Source: Christensenella sp. UBA3792 (GTDB lineage Bacteria > Bacillota > Clostridia > Christensenellales > CAG-138). From it: DNA of 24,820 nucleotides. Below the pieces are notes generated by a model. The model made no database searches. It saw only the letters and a list, made by a program, of their open reading frames with translations, and was not told the DNA's origin. This document shows positions 1-7,251 of this stretch, one piece after another (the stretch's first letter is position 1; each line of letters opens with the position of its first letter). The stretch spans positions 10,659 through 35,478 of the forward strand of contig DFEW01000041.1 of the NCBI GenBank assembly GCA_002369195.1. Reading direction: 5' to 3'. Both the position numbers and the translations under genes were made by a program.

Positions 1-338
1 CCGCCGCCGAACTTGCCGCCCGCATGCAGGATCGTCAATGCAACTTCCAGCGCGTCCTTGCCTGTCTTTTCGTGATAGCCGACCGGAATGCCGCGTCCGT
101 TGTCGGACACGGTCACCGTCTCGCCGTTGTGGATCACGATGTTCACATGGTCGCAGAAGCCCGCCATCGCCTCGTCGATCGAGTTGTCGACGAGCTCGTA
201 GACGAGATGATGCAGTCCTCTCGAATCGGTCGATCCGATGTACATGCCCGGACGGCGGCGAACCGCCTCGAGCCCCTCCAGAACCTGAATCTGTGATGCG
301 TCGTAATTGGCGCTCACTTCGTGTTGCAAATCTTCCAT
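1..338 (-). CDS. gyrB: DNA gyrase subunit B, N-terminal part (runs off the window)
   Basis: This is the ATPase subunit of the type II topoisomerase that introduces negative supercoils. Only about 112 N-terminal residues lie in the window; the rest continues beyond base 1. The GHKL ATP-binding fold is clear: RRRPGMYIG near residue 30, then [10 protein letters not shown] (the Asn that coordinates Mg-ATP), [10 protein letters not shown], and a lid segment ending GGKFGGG at the window edge. The start is the ATG at 336-338, preceded by GGAG at a six-base spacing. It follows remB by 28 bases and recF further upstream, the usual Bacillota order recF-remB-gyrB, so it is probably co-transcribed with them. 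A ParE paralogue is possible from the domain alone, but the gene order favours GyrB. Confidence 0.95.
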   Translation of the reverse strand, partial: MEDLQHEVSANYDASQIQVLEGLEAVRRRPGMYIGSTDSRGLHHLVYELVDNSIDEAMAGFCDHVNIVIHNGETVTVSDNGRGIPVGYHEKTGKDALEVALTILHAGGKFGG

Positions 339-366
339 TCTACTCTCCGTTTCTCTATGTTACACT

Positions 367-615
367 TTAAGATTTCCGTTCATCGAGACGCTCCTTCAGC
401 GTCTCCACCGCGGTCGCCGCCGCGTACACGTAGGTCGTGCCCTCGCGCGAGCAGATCACGTACGCCTTCGGGCGTCCGTAGCTCGGGTAATAATGCCCCG
501 CCTCCACGCAGTCGCGGATCATGCGCTCCGTTTCCGCCGTCGCCTGCTGCGCCGGACGGATCGCGATCACGTCCTCGAGCGGCACAAAGCGGTTTTCGCC
601 GATATGCAGCAGCAT
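367..615 (-). CDS. remB: DUF370 / RemB-like extracellular matrix regulator
   Basis: An 82-residue protein of the RemA/RemB (DUF370) family, matching YaaB of Bacillus subtilis in size, sequence character and position between recF and gyrB. It begins MLLHIGENRFVPLEDVIAI, the family hallmark of a short beta strand followed by a conserved 'vPledVIaI'-like segment. RemA is a DNA-binding activator of matrix genes in B. subtilis; the role of this RemB-type member in a Clostridia-like host is inferred. Its ATG overlaps the recF stop codon by one base (TAATG), so translation is probably coupled to recF. The next gene, gyrB, starts 28 bases downstream. There is no signal peptide or membrane segment. 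Confidence 0.85.
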   Translation of the reverse strand: MLLHIGENRFVPLEDVIAIRPAQQATAETERMIRDCVEAGHYYPSYGRPKAYVICSREGTTYVYAAATAVETLKERLDERKS

Positions 616-1709
616 TACTCCTCCACCACCTTTCCTTTGGATACGCGGTACACCTGCATGCGCAGCGCGCCCGCTTTTACAAACTCTTCCAGATGCGTGC
701 AGGTGACAAACGTCTGACAGTCCGACACGACCTCCAAAAGCCGCGCCTGCCGCTCGCCGTCGAGTTCGGAAAACACATCGTCCAGCAGCAGCACCGGACG
801 CTCGCCGCGCACGCGCCGCACCAGATCGATCTCCGAAAGCTTCAGCGAGAGTGCCGCGGTCCTCTGCTGTCCCTGCGAACCGTACACGCGCAGATCGCGC
901 CCGTTGAGCAGCAGCTGCAGGTCGTCGCGGTGCGGACCGATCGAGGTGAAGCCGCGGTAGATGTCGCGCTCCAGCCGGTCGGCCAGCTGCTCGGTCAGCG
1001 TCTCTCTCAAATCGTCGAATTCCTGCACCGGCACCGTCGGCTGATAGACCGTTTCGAGGATCTCCTTCGTGCCGCTCATCTTCGCGTGCAGCGTATGCGC
1101 GTTTTGCGAAAGCTCCTCGACAAACGATGCGCGGTTCTGCATGATCGTCGCGCCAAGCTTTGAAAGCTGCTCGTCCCACAGCTCGATCATGTCGTAGGCG
1201 ATGTTCTCCTCCTTGAGCAGCAGATTGCGCTGTTTGAGCGCCTGATTGTACTGCTGCAGCGCGTAGTAGTACGCGGGCTTGAGCTGCGAAAGCTCCATGT
1301 CGAGGAACCGGCGCCGTTCCTGCGGTCCGTCCTTGACAAGCTGCAGATCCTCCGGCGAGAACATCACGACGTTCAGGCAGCCCATCAGCTCGCCCGAGCG
1401 GGACAGCGGCGCATCGTCCAGATACACGCGTTTGCGCTCGCCGCGGCAAAGCTCGATGCGGATCGACCGCGTGCCGCCGCGCGTCTCGATCAGAAGCGCG
1501 ACGCTGCCCTCCGCCTGTCCCTCCATCAGAAGATCGGCATCGTGCGGGGTGCGGTGACTTCTGCCCAGCGCGCACAGGAAGATGGATTCCAGAACGTTCG
1601 TTTTGCCCTCGGCGTTCAACCCGGACAACACGTTGAGACCCGGCTCCGGATACAGCTCCAGCTCCGTGTAATTGCGAAATGCATGCAATTCGAGTCCCTT
1701 GATCCGCAC
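615..1709 (-). CDS. recF: DNA replication/repair protein RecF
   Basis: RecF is an SMC-like ATPase that helps load RecA at gaps through RecO and RecR. The 364-residue product has the family's usual length. Walker A is GLNAEGKT at residues 30-37 (Ala-Glu in place of the common Gly-Ala/Ser), the ABC-like signature YGSQGQQRT lies about two thirds along, and Walker B is VLLLDDVFSELD near residue 306. Between them is the charged helical arm typical of RecF. The start is a GTG with AGGAG nine bases upstream; no closer ATG fits the conserved MxIxxLxLxxFRNY opening. It is the first gene of recF-remB-gyrB and has its own promoter. Unusually, the gene upstream is an anti-sigma factor rather than dnaN or yaaA. 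Confidence 0.97.
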   Translation of the reverse strand: MRIKGLELHAFRNYTELELYPEPGLNVLSGLNAEGKTNVLESIFLCALGRSHRTPHDADLLMEGQAEGSVALLIETRGGTRSIRIELCRGERKRVYLDDAPLSRSGELMGCLNVVMFSPEDLQLVKDGPQERRRFLDMELSQLKPAYYYALQQYNQALKQRNLLLKEENIAYDMIELWDEQLSKLGATIMQNRASFVEELSQNAHTLHAKMSGTKEILETVYQPTVPVQEFDDLRETLTEQLADRLERDIYRGFTSIGPHRDDLQLLLNGRDLRVYGSQGQQRTAALSLKLSEIDLVRRVRGERPVLLLDDVFSELDGERQARLLEVVSDCQTFVTCTHLEEFVKAGALRMQVYRVSKGKVVEE

Positions 1710-1739
1710 TGGTCTAATCTCCTCTCAACATACCACATC

Positions 1740-1768
1740 AGTATACCACAACATGTAGTATTTGTAAA
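1740..1768 (-). promoter_or_regulatory. Promoter of the recF-remB-gyrB operon
   Basis: On the minus strand, TTTACA (1763-1768) is separated by exactly 17 bases from TATACT (1740-1745), with an upstream TG-G that resembles an extended -10. The predicted start leaves a leader of about 25 bases before the GTG of recF. An AT-rich tract runs upstream to about 1815. A weaker second promoter (TTGTAA, 16 bases, TATATT) may lie within that tract. The assignment is by consensus only. Confidence 0.75.
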
Positions 1769-1835
1769 TAATAATATAGAAGAAAATACAACATTTACAA
1801 GAATTTTTCAGCGTATCTTGTGGTCGGAGGGCATG

Positions 1836-1859
1836 AAAAAAGCCCGCCGACAGGCGGGC
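1836..1859 (-). terminator. Terminator after the anti-sigma gene
   Basis: A perfect 7-bp stem (GCCCGCC/GGCGGGC) with a TGTC loop is followed on the minus strand by six T residues. It lies 22 bases after the anti-sigma stop codon and separates the sigma operon from the recF promoter. Confidence 0.92.
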
Positions 1860-1881
1860 GAATCCAATGTTTTGCGTGCGA

Positions 1882-2694
1882 TCACTCGTGCAGCGTTTCC
1901 AGCCAGTCACAGAGCAATTCGATTGTGACCGCCCGCTCTCCTTCCTGAAACGCGGTAATGAGATAGCTGATCCCGTTGTGGGAGAAGTATGCCATGACCC
2001 GCCGTTCCTCCTTTCCGTCCTGCTCAATCAGGCCGGAGGTCAGTCTGGCGACTTCGCCGATGCTTTTGATTGTATATGCGCCGCTTTTCTCGATCTTCTT
2101 CAGAGCGGTGCCTGCGCCGAACGGAAACTCCGACGTGTGCATCGTATAGGAAAAATCGATACTCAGCAATATATCCTCGTCCCATACGTTCCAGGTACCG
2201 GTCAAATGTGCGCCGCCGCCTGCATGATCCTCCGGCTCTATAAAGGTGAGCCATGCCTGCACGTTGAATTCTTCACTGTCCGGCTTCAGCAACCGGATAC
2301 CGTAAGCGTCCTCCATCTCGCTGACGGACGAGAATGCACGGCGCCTGTACTCCGTCTTTCCCTCCATATCCTCGAGCTGTACCCGGATCTCTTCGGTGAC
2401 CGGATTATCCTGCACCTCCCACACGGCATACTCCATTTCGTTGGCATACGGCTCTTCCTTCAAAACGGTTTCCCACATAAGATCTTCCGGATCAACGGCT
2501 TCGCGCGTAATTGTTACGCCGGAACGTATGGCGATGATAAACCCGCACGCCGTAGAAGCGACCACGCCGATGACGATCAGCAGCGCGATCACCCACTTGT
2601 TGCGGCGCGGCGCTGCTTTTTGACAGCTTATCGCCTCGGCAATGAGACTCTCATCCACATTGCCCAGGGCCTGCATCAGCTGCTCCCGATTCAT
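1882..2694 (-). CDS. Membrane anti-sigma factor-like protein, partner of the ECF sigma factor
   Basis: A 270-residue single-pass membrane protein. The short N-terminal cytoplasmic part (MNREQLMQALGNVDESLI) resembles the sigma-linked 'L..vDd.lI.EA' segment seen in many gut Clostridia anti-sigma proteins. A hydrophobic helix at residues 33-55 follows, and about 215 extracellular residues carry no enzyme motif I recognise; the C-terminal part may be a DUF4367-like sensor domain. The start is chosen because its ATG overlaps the sigma gene's TGA as ATGA, a hallmark of stoichiometric sigma/anti-sigma pairs; a longer frame upstream lies inside the sigma gene. The likely role is to hold the sigma factor at the membrane until an envelope signal arrives. 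The function is inferred from topology and context; the signal is unknown. Confidence 0.7.
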   Translation of the reverse strand: MNREQLMQALGNVDESLIAEAISCQKAAPRRNKWVIALLIVIGVVASTACGFIIAIRSGVTITREAVDPEDLMWETVLKEEPYANEMEYAVWEVQDNPVTEEIRVQLEDMEGKTEYRRRAFSSVSEMEDAYGIRLLKPDSEEFNVQAWLTFIEPEDHAGGGAHLTGTWNVWDEDILLSIDFSYTMHTSEFPFGAGTALKKIEKSGAYTIKSIGEVARLTSGLIEQDGKEERRVMAYFSHNGISYLITAFQEGERAVTIELLCDWLETLHE

Positions 2695-3239
2695 ACGTCG
2701 AATCCCTCCTGTTTCAAGAACTTTCTGAGACCTTTTCTGCAGCGGAACAGCATGCTTTTGATTTTCTGCTCGCTGCATCCGAGCGACTCTGCGATCTCCC
2801 TGACGGACTCCGCGGAAAAGTAGCGGCGCAGAAACGCACTTCGCATCGGTACGGAGAGCGTGCGCAGATACCGGTTCAACGCGTCCGTCAATGCGATATC
2901 CGAAACATCATCCGTTCCGCCGACGCAATCCTGCAATTCATCCAGGGACAGATCGTACTCCGTTCCGCCCCGTTTCTCCGCTGTCTGCCGGCGTCGGCGA
3001 TCCAGCGCATTCTGGCGCACGACCACGCTCAAAAACGCGCCGAGCGAATCCGGTTTGTTGGGCGGAATCACCTGCCAGATGCGCAGCAGGGCATCGTTCA
3101 CACACTCCTCGGCGTCGCGGGCATCGAACAGGATGCGTCCCGCAAGCCGTCTCAAAAGCGCTCCGTATTTCTCCTGTGCCGCGCGGACGCCTGCCGGATC
3201 TCTTTGCTGCAGCAGCTCCACAATCTCACGATCTTCCAA
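2691..3239 (-). CDS. ECF-family RNA polymerase sigma factor
   Basis: A 182-residue sigma-70 family protein with only regions 2 and 4, as in extracytoplasmic function (ECF) sigma factors. Region 2 includes DAEECVNDALLRIW, and region 2.4 ends near the ALDRRRR stretch. An acidic linker follows, then region 4 with the helix-turn-helix SVREIAESLGCSEQKIKSML. I chose a TTG start at 3237-3239 because GGAG lies about six bases upstream and MEDREIVELLQQRD is how relatives begin. An ATG at 3282-3284 would add 15 residues but has no SD and would lie at or before the predicted transcript start. Its stop overlaps the anti-sigma start (ATGA). A TGAAAC-type element upstream suggests autoregulation. The target genes are unknown. 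Confidence 0.85.
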   Translation of the reverse strand: MEDREIVELLQQRDPAGVRAAQEKYGALLRRLAGRILFDARDAEECVNDALLRIWQVIPPNKPDSLGAFLSVVVRQNALDRRRRQTAEKRGGTEYDLSLDELQDCVGGTDDVSDIALTDALNRYLRTLSVPMRSAFLRRYFSAESVREIAESLGCSEQKIKSMLFRCRKGLRKFLKQEGFDV

Positions 3240-3284
3240 AGTCGCTCTCCTTTTGTTCAGACTGATATATCCGTCATCTATCAT

Positions 3285-3311
3285 GCCGTAATGAAGGTCG
3301 GATCGGTTTCA
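3285..3311 (-). promoter_or_regulatory. Possible ECF-type autoregulatory promoter of the sigma operon
   Basis: On the minus strand, TGAAAC (3306-3311) is followed after 17 bases by CGGC (3285-3288). This resembles the TGAAAC...CGTC pattern of Bacillus ECF promoters. The predicted start would fall about seven bases further on, giving a leader of roughly 40 bases before the TTG start. No convincing housekeeping promoter is visible here. This is a weak but positionally sensible match. Confidence 0.4.
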
Positions 3312-3329
3312 TGCTTCGGAAATTTTTTT

Positions 3330-3366
3330 CAGAACGAAAACGGGGCAGCCGCATGCAACTGCTCCG
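3330..3366 (-). terminator. Probable terminator after the E2-like gene
   Basis: On the minus strand, CGGAGCAG and CTGCCCCG can pair (one mismatch) around a GCATGC-containing loop, followed by TTTTCGTT. It lies about 35 bases beyond the stop of the upstream gene. The U tract is interrupted, so the strength is uncertain. Confidence 0.6.
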
Positions 3367-3401
3367 TGATCGATCAAATTGAGGTGAAAAATGTACGCGG
3401 C

Positions 3402-4238
3402 TTACGGAATGTCCTGCACGACCGTTTCGGGCGGCACTTCCAGCAGTTCCGGATGCTTCAGATAGTTCAGCAGCTTCCGGCTTGCGACGACATACTGCGA
3501 GCCGGAACAAACGCGCTCGTCCATGACAAAGCCGATCGGGATGCACTTTTCGAACACGATCTCGCCCTTTTTGCGGGTCGGGAACTCGCGCGGGATGCCC
3601 ATCGCCATGATCATCGTCGTCGTACCAAAGTTGTACACGTGATGATAGATCGCGTTGGTGCGGATGCTCGCGAGGTTCGTGATCGTCATCGAGCAGTGGA
3701 ACGGGCTTGCGTCGATAATGCTCTTGGGCAGAAGCCCGAACTTGTCCATCGCTTTGAAAATGCAGACGCCGAGCCGGCAAAGTCCCGGCACCTTCAAAAG
3801 CTTTCGGATGATGTCGTCGGTCGAGTTCGTATCGCCGGTTGCGCGGTTCTCCTGCACGTATTTGTCGAGCGCCTGATGGACTTCGTCGATCGTGTATTCC
3901 GGTTTGAAGAACATCTTATTCATCGTGCCCTCGGTTTCACCGGGTTTTAAGACCACCATGCCGACCGCAATTTCGTTTCGGGCATAGATCGTCTTGTTCA
4001 CGACGAAGCGGTTGATGATCGGGTACTCCGCGACCGTGCGCACGAACGCCGCAAGCACGAGACCGAGGTGCGAGTATTCCTTGCCCTCGGCGCGCTTTTT
4101 ATTCAGGTACGCCTGCATCGGTTCGATCGGAACGTCGATCTCCATCATGTTCATTGCGTCGCAGCGCTGGTCCATGATGTGCGCCGCAACCTGATACATC
4201 GGCTGCGCCGTCTTTACGCGTCTGCCGTCTTTTCTCAT
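3402..4238 (-). CDS. 2-oxoacid dehydrogenase E2 / CAT-fold acyltransferase-like protein, catalytic motif degenerate
   Basis: A 278-residue protein resembling only the C-terminal catalytic domain of dihydrolipoamide acyltransferases and chloramphenicol acetyltransferase (CAT); there is no lipoyl or E1/E3-binding domain. Supporting segments are the N-terminal IMDQRCDAMNMMEIDVPIEP, the FHCSMTITNLASI strand and the C-terminal FVMDERVCSGSQ near residue 240. In active enzymes the last motif reads DHRxxDG or HHxxxDG. Here the catalytic His is Glu241 and the DG pair is SG, so classic acyl transfer is unlikely. Similar stand-alone proteins are, from memory, common in Clostridia, with unknown roles. 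The ATG has AAGGGGG upstream, its own promoter and terminator, so it is monocistronic. The fold is fairly secure; the function is not. Confidence 0.75.
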   Translation of the reverse strand: MRKDGRRVKTAQPMYQVAAHIMDQRCDAMNMMEIDVPIEPMQAYLNKKRAEGKEYSHLGLVLAAFVRTVAEYPIINRFVVNKTIYARNEIAVGMVVLKPGETEGTMNKMFFKPEYTIDEVHQALDKYVQENRATGDTNSTDDIIRKLLKVPGLCRLGVCIFKAMDKFGLLPKSIIDASPFHCSMTITNLASIRTNAIYHHVYNFGTTTMIMAMGIPREFPTRKKGEIVFEKCIPIGFVMDERVCSGSQYVVASRKLLNYLKHPELLEVPPETVVQDIP

Positions 4239-4269
4239 ACGTGATCCCCCTTATTTTTCCCCTTGCCGC

Positions 4270-4298
4270 AGTATACCATACCGGCGTACGCCGTTCAA
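4270..4298 (-). promoter_or_regulatory. Promoter of the E2-like gene with a palindrome in its spacer
   Basis: On the minus strand, TTGAAC (4293-4298), 17 bases and TATACT (4270-4275). The spacer and adjoining base contain the perfect 12-bp palindrome CGGCGTACGCCG (4282-4293), which is well placed for a repressor site. The leader is about 25 bases and includes AAGGGGG before the ATG. Confidence 0.8.
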
Positions 4299-4308
4299 CT
4301 GTTTTTTG

Positions 4309-4335
4309 AAAAAAACGGAGGAGCACGTCCCCCCG
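4309..4335 (-). terminator. Terminator after the EamA-family transporter
   Basis: On the minus strand, CGGGGGG pairs with TCCTCCG (two G-U pairs) over a short loop and is followed directly by seven T residues. It lies ten bases after the transporter stop codon and upstream of the next promoter. Confidence 0.85.
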
Positions 4336-4344
4336 TCCCTTATG

Positions 4345-5274
4345 CTATTCGGTTTTCACACGTGCGGACTCGCCTTTCCGCGCCGTGACCTGCACGCCGA
4401 AGATACCGACGAGGATCACCGCGCAAAACAGCACGCCGAGCCACGACAGCGGTTCCTTCAAAAATACCGCGCCGGCGAACACGGAAACGGCGGTGGTCAG
4501 GTTGGCGTACGCCGCCGATCGCGTGACCGTCATGTACGTCGCCATATAGGACAGCAAAAAGTAGCTGATGACCGAGCAGCACACGCCGAGGAACAGAATC
4601 GAGCCGAGATAGCTCCACGTTCCCAGCGGCTGCGTGAACGCGCCGAGATGGAACCGCACGCGTGCGAGCGCGATCGGTGTGAAGCATACGGCGCCCATGC
4701 CGATCATCATATAGGTGCGTTCGAACGCCGTAAACTCGGCGGAGGTGCCGCGGTCGATCACGCCGTATGCCGCCGCGGAAAGCACCGCAACGATCAGTCC
4801 CGCAACGCCGATCCAGTCGAGCGTGCCGGAGCTCTTGTTCAGTAGGCCGATACCGATCACGCCGCCGACTGACAGGAAGCTGAACAGCACCTGACCGAGC
4901 GTCGGGCGCTCCTTCAGGATCGGCCACGCCGCAAAGATCGAGACAATCGGGATCACCGCGATCATAACGCCGGAAAAGATCGTCGTCGAATGCAGCACGC
5001 CGTATTCCTCGCCGATGAAGTACACGACCGGTTCCATCAGTCCCATCAGCAGCGGCAGCAGAATGCGCTTGCCCTTGCCCTTGAAGCTGACCTTGACGAC
5101 GCCGAACAGCAGCAGCACGTTCATGATCAGGAACGCGAGCAAAAACCGGTGGCTCAAAAGCACGTACATATCCGCCACGTCGAGCGCAGCCCTCGTGCAA
5201 AGGAAGCTGAACCCCCAAAAGACGTGGCTGATGATCGCCGCAAGCAGCAGTTTGATGTTTGTGCCCTTCTCCAT
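4345..5274 (-). CDS. EamA-family (DMT superfamily) transporter
   Basis: A 309-residue membrane protein with about ten hydrophobic helices arranged as two EamA repeats, typical in length for the drug/metabolite transporter superfamily. Repeat one opens AAIISHVFWGFSFLCTRAAL and contains the HRFLLAFLIM helix; each half ends in the usual proline/glutamate turn (PILKERPTLGQ in the first half, FLKEPLSWLG in the second). Members export metabolites or amino acids; the substrate cannot be read from sequence. I prefer the ATG at 5272-5274; a TTG 13 codons upstream is also open, and neither has a strong SD. It follows typA by 54 bases with only a T-less hairpin between, so it may be partly co-transcribed with typA. 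Confidence 0.88.
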   Translation of the reverse strand: MEKGTNIKLLLAAIISHVFWGFSFLCTRAALDVADMYVLLSHRFLLAFLIMNVLLLFGVVKVSFKGKGKRILLPLLMGLMEPVVYFIGEEYGVLHSTTIFSGVMIAVIPIVSIFAAWPILKERPTLGQVLFSFLSVGGVIGIGLLNKSSGTLDWIGVAGLIVAVLSAAAYGVIDRGTSAEFTAFERTYMMIGMGAVCFTPIALARVRFHLGAFTQPLGTWSYLGSILFLGVCCSVISYFLLSYMATYMTVTRSAAYANLTTAVSVFAGAVFLKEPLSWLGVLFCAVILVGIFGVQVTARKGESARVKTE

Positions 5275-5294
5275 ATCCGAACCCGAAATGCAAT

Positions 5295-5320
5295 CCGGCG
5301 TCCGCTCCCGCAAACGCCGG
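5295..5320 (-). terminator. Hairpin without U tract between typA and the transporter
   Basis: A 7-bp GC-rich stem (CCGGCGT/ACGCCGG) with a 12-base loop sits eight bases past the typA stop. On the minus strand it is followed by ATTGCATTTC, not a T run, so it may attenuate rather than end transcription or may protect the typA message end. Confidence 0.4.
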
Positions 5321-5328
5321 TTCCGTTT

Positions 5329-7149
5329 TTATTCTTTCATCATGCGCGCTGCAAGCTTCATGCGCTGCTCCTTGCTGAGGATGCGCTTGCGCATGCGGAT
5401 GCTCTTTGGCGTGATCTCCACGAGCTCGTCGTCCGCGATGAACTCGAGGCACTGTTCGAGCGTGAACACCGTCGGCGGTGTCAGGCGCAGCGCTTCGTCG
5501 CTGCCCGCCGCACGCATGTTGGTGACGTGCTTCTTCTTGCAGACGTTGACGACGATGTCGTCCGCTCTCGCGCATTCGCCCACGATCTCGCCCTCGTAGA
5601 CCGGAACGCCCGGTCCGATGAACATGCGGCCGCGATCCTGCGCGTAGAACAGCCCGTAGGAGCAGGAATCGCCCGTTTCGTGCGCGACGAGGCTTCCCGT
5701 CTTACGCTCGGCAATATCGCCCTTATAGGGCTCGTAGCCGTAGAAAATGTGGTTCATGACGCCGTTGCCGCGCGTGTCGGTCATGAGCTCGCTGCGGTAT
5801 CCCATCAGTCCGCGCGCCGGAATCAGGAACTTAAGGCGCGTGCCGGTGTCGCCGAGCGTGGTCATATCGGTCATCTCCGCCTTGCGCATGCCGAGCTTTT
5901 CCATGACCGAGCCGACATATTCCTGCGGCACGTCGATGGTGAGCTCTTCGATCGGCTCCAGAACGGTGCCGTTCTCGTCCTTGTGCAGGATGACCTTCGG
6001 ACGCGAAACCGCAAACTCGTAGCCCTGACGGCGCATCTGCTCGATCAGGATCGAAAGATGCAGCTCGCCTCTGCCGCTGACGCGGAACGTGTCGGTCGAT
6101 TCGGTCTCCTCGACGCGCATCGAAACGTTCGTCTTGACCTCGTTGAAGAGGCGGTCTCTGAGGTTGCGGCTCGTGACATACTTGCCTTCCTTGCCCGCAA
6201 ACGGCGAGTCGTTGACGAGGAACATCATCGATACGGTCGGTTCGTCGATCTTGACAAACGGCATCGGCTCGACGCACGCAGGATCGCACGCAGTCTCGCC
6301 CACGTTGAGGTCCTCGACGCCCGCGACGCACACGATGTCGCCCGCCTGCGCCTGCTCGACCTCGACGCGCTGCAGACCTTCGAAGTTGTACAGCCGCGTG
6401 ATCTTCGTTTCGCGGCGGCGGTCGTCCTGTCCGCCGCACAGCGTGATCACCTGACCGCGCTTCGCCACGCCGCGCTCGATGCGCCCGATGCCGATCTTGC
6501 CCACGTAATCGTCGTAGTCGATCGTCGAGAACAGAATCTGCAGCGGCGCTTCGGTGTCGGTCGCCGGAGACGGGATCTCCTTCAGGATCGTGTCGAACAC
6601 CGCCTGCATGTTGTTTTCCATCTGATCCGGTTCATAACCGGACATGTTGTTGCGCGCGGAGGCATAGACGATCGGGAAGTCCAGCTGCTCGTCGGTCGCG
6701 CCGAGTTCGATAAACAGTTCGAGCGCTTCATCCACGACCTCATACGGGCGCGCTTCGGGACGGTCGACCTTGTTGACGACGACGATCGCCTTCTTGTTCA
6801 GTTCGAGCGCTTTTCTTAAGACAAAGCGCGTCTGCGGCATGCAGCCCTCGAACGCGTCGATGAGCAGCAGAACGCCGTCCACCATCTGCAGAATGCGTTC
6901 GACCTCGCCGCCGAAGTCCGCGTGACCCGGCGTGTCGACGATGTTGATGCGCGTGTCGCCGTAGGTGACCGCGGTGTTCTTCGAAAGGATCGTGATGCCG
7001 CGCTCGCGCTCCAGATCGCCGCTGTCCATGATGCGGTCGGTTCCCTGTTCGCTGCGGCGCAGAGCGCCCGCGTCCTTCAAAAGCTGATCCACGAGCGTTG
7101 TCTTGCCGTGGTCTACGTGTGCGATGATCGCAACGTTGCGAATATTCAT
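5329..7149 (-). CDS. typA: Translational GTPase TypA/BipA
   Basis: A 606-residue ribosome-associated GTPase of the EF-G-like family, full length for TypA/BipA, involved in 50S assembly and stress or cold adaptation. G1 is AHVDHGKTTL near residue 10, followed by RERGITI (G2), DTPGHADF (G3), NKVDRPEA (G4) and SARN (G5). Domain II follows, then the EF-G-type region with SGRGELHLSILIE, and a C-terminal region with PARGLMGYRSE, TRGNGVMNH and the TypA-specific Lys/Arg-rich tail ending MKLAARMMKE. The ATG has AGAGGAG about five bases upstream. It is divergent from rarA across a 102-base gap with a good promoter. The frame stays open far upstream antisense to rarA, but that extension is not coding. 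Confidence 0.97.
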   Translation of the reverse strand: MNIRNVAIIAHVDHGKTTLVDQLLKDAGALRRSEQGTDRIMDSGDLERERGITILSKNTAVTYGDTRINIVDTPGHADFGGEVERILQMVDGVLLLIDAFEGCMPQTRFVLRKALELNKKAIVVVNKVDRPEARPYEVVDEALELFIELGATDEQLDFPIVYASARNNMSGYEPDQMENNMQAVFDTILKEIPSPATDTEAPLQILFSTIDYDDYVGKIGIGRIERGVAKRGQVITLCGGQDDRRRETKITRLYNFEGLQRVEVEQAQAGDIVCVAGVEDLNVGETACDPACVEPMPFVKIDEPTVSMMFLVNDSPFAGKEGKYVTSRNLRDRLFNEVKTNVSMRVEETESTDTFRVSGRGELHLSILIEQMRRQGYEFAVSRPKVILHKDENGTVLEPIEELTIDVPQEYVGSVMEKLGMRKAEMTDMTTLGDTGTRLKFLIPARGLMGYRSELMTDTRGNGVMNHIFYGYEPYKGDIAERKTGSLVAHETGDSCSYGLFYAQDRGRMFIGPGVPVYEGEIVGECARADDIVVNVCKKKHVTNMRAAGSDEALRLTPPTVFTLEQCLEFIADDELVEITPKSIRMRKRILSKEQRMKLAARMMKE

Positions 7150-7204
7150 AGAACTCCTCTTTCCTTCGGATAATCTTGTTTTTTCCTCAAAAATGAACCA
7201 AAAT

Positions 7205-7233
7205 ATTATACACCGCTTTTCTTTCGATTGCAA
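7205..7233 (-). promoter_or_regulatory. Promoter of typA
   Basis: On the minus strand, TTGCAA (7228-7233), 17 bases and a perfect TATAAT (7205-7210). The predicted leader is about 49 bases and ends in AGAGGAG before the ATG. The -35 box lies inside the spacer of the opposing rarA promoter. Confidence 0.85.
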
Positions 7234-7245
7234 GCATGTTATAAT
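7217..7245 (+). promoter_or_regulatory. Extended -10 promoter of rarA
   Basis: TATAAT at 7240-7245 is preceded by TG one base upstream (TGTTATAAT), an extended -10. The -35 position (7217-7222) reads TTTTCT and is weak. Only six bases separate the -10 from the ATG, so the transcript probably starts at or within a base or two of the start codon. Confidence 0.7.
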
Positions 7246-7251
7246 ACAAAC

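Noticed and set aside
1710..1880. AT-rich stretch as a replication origin
   Set aside because: I found no clear TTATCCACA-type DnaA boxes and the AT-rich part is explained by promoter elements.
3240..3284. ATG at 3284 as start of the sigma factor
   Set aside because: It has no SD and precedes or meets the predicted transcript start; the TTG at 3239 has GGAG nearby and fits relatives.
4990..6819. Plus-strand open frame of 609 codons antisense to typA
   Set aside because: It is a shadow of high-GC codon use on the opposite strand; no recognisable domain and no ribosome site.
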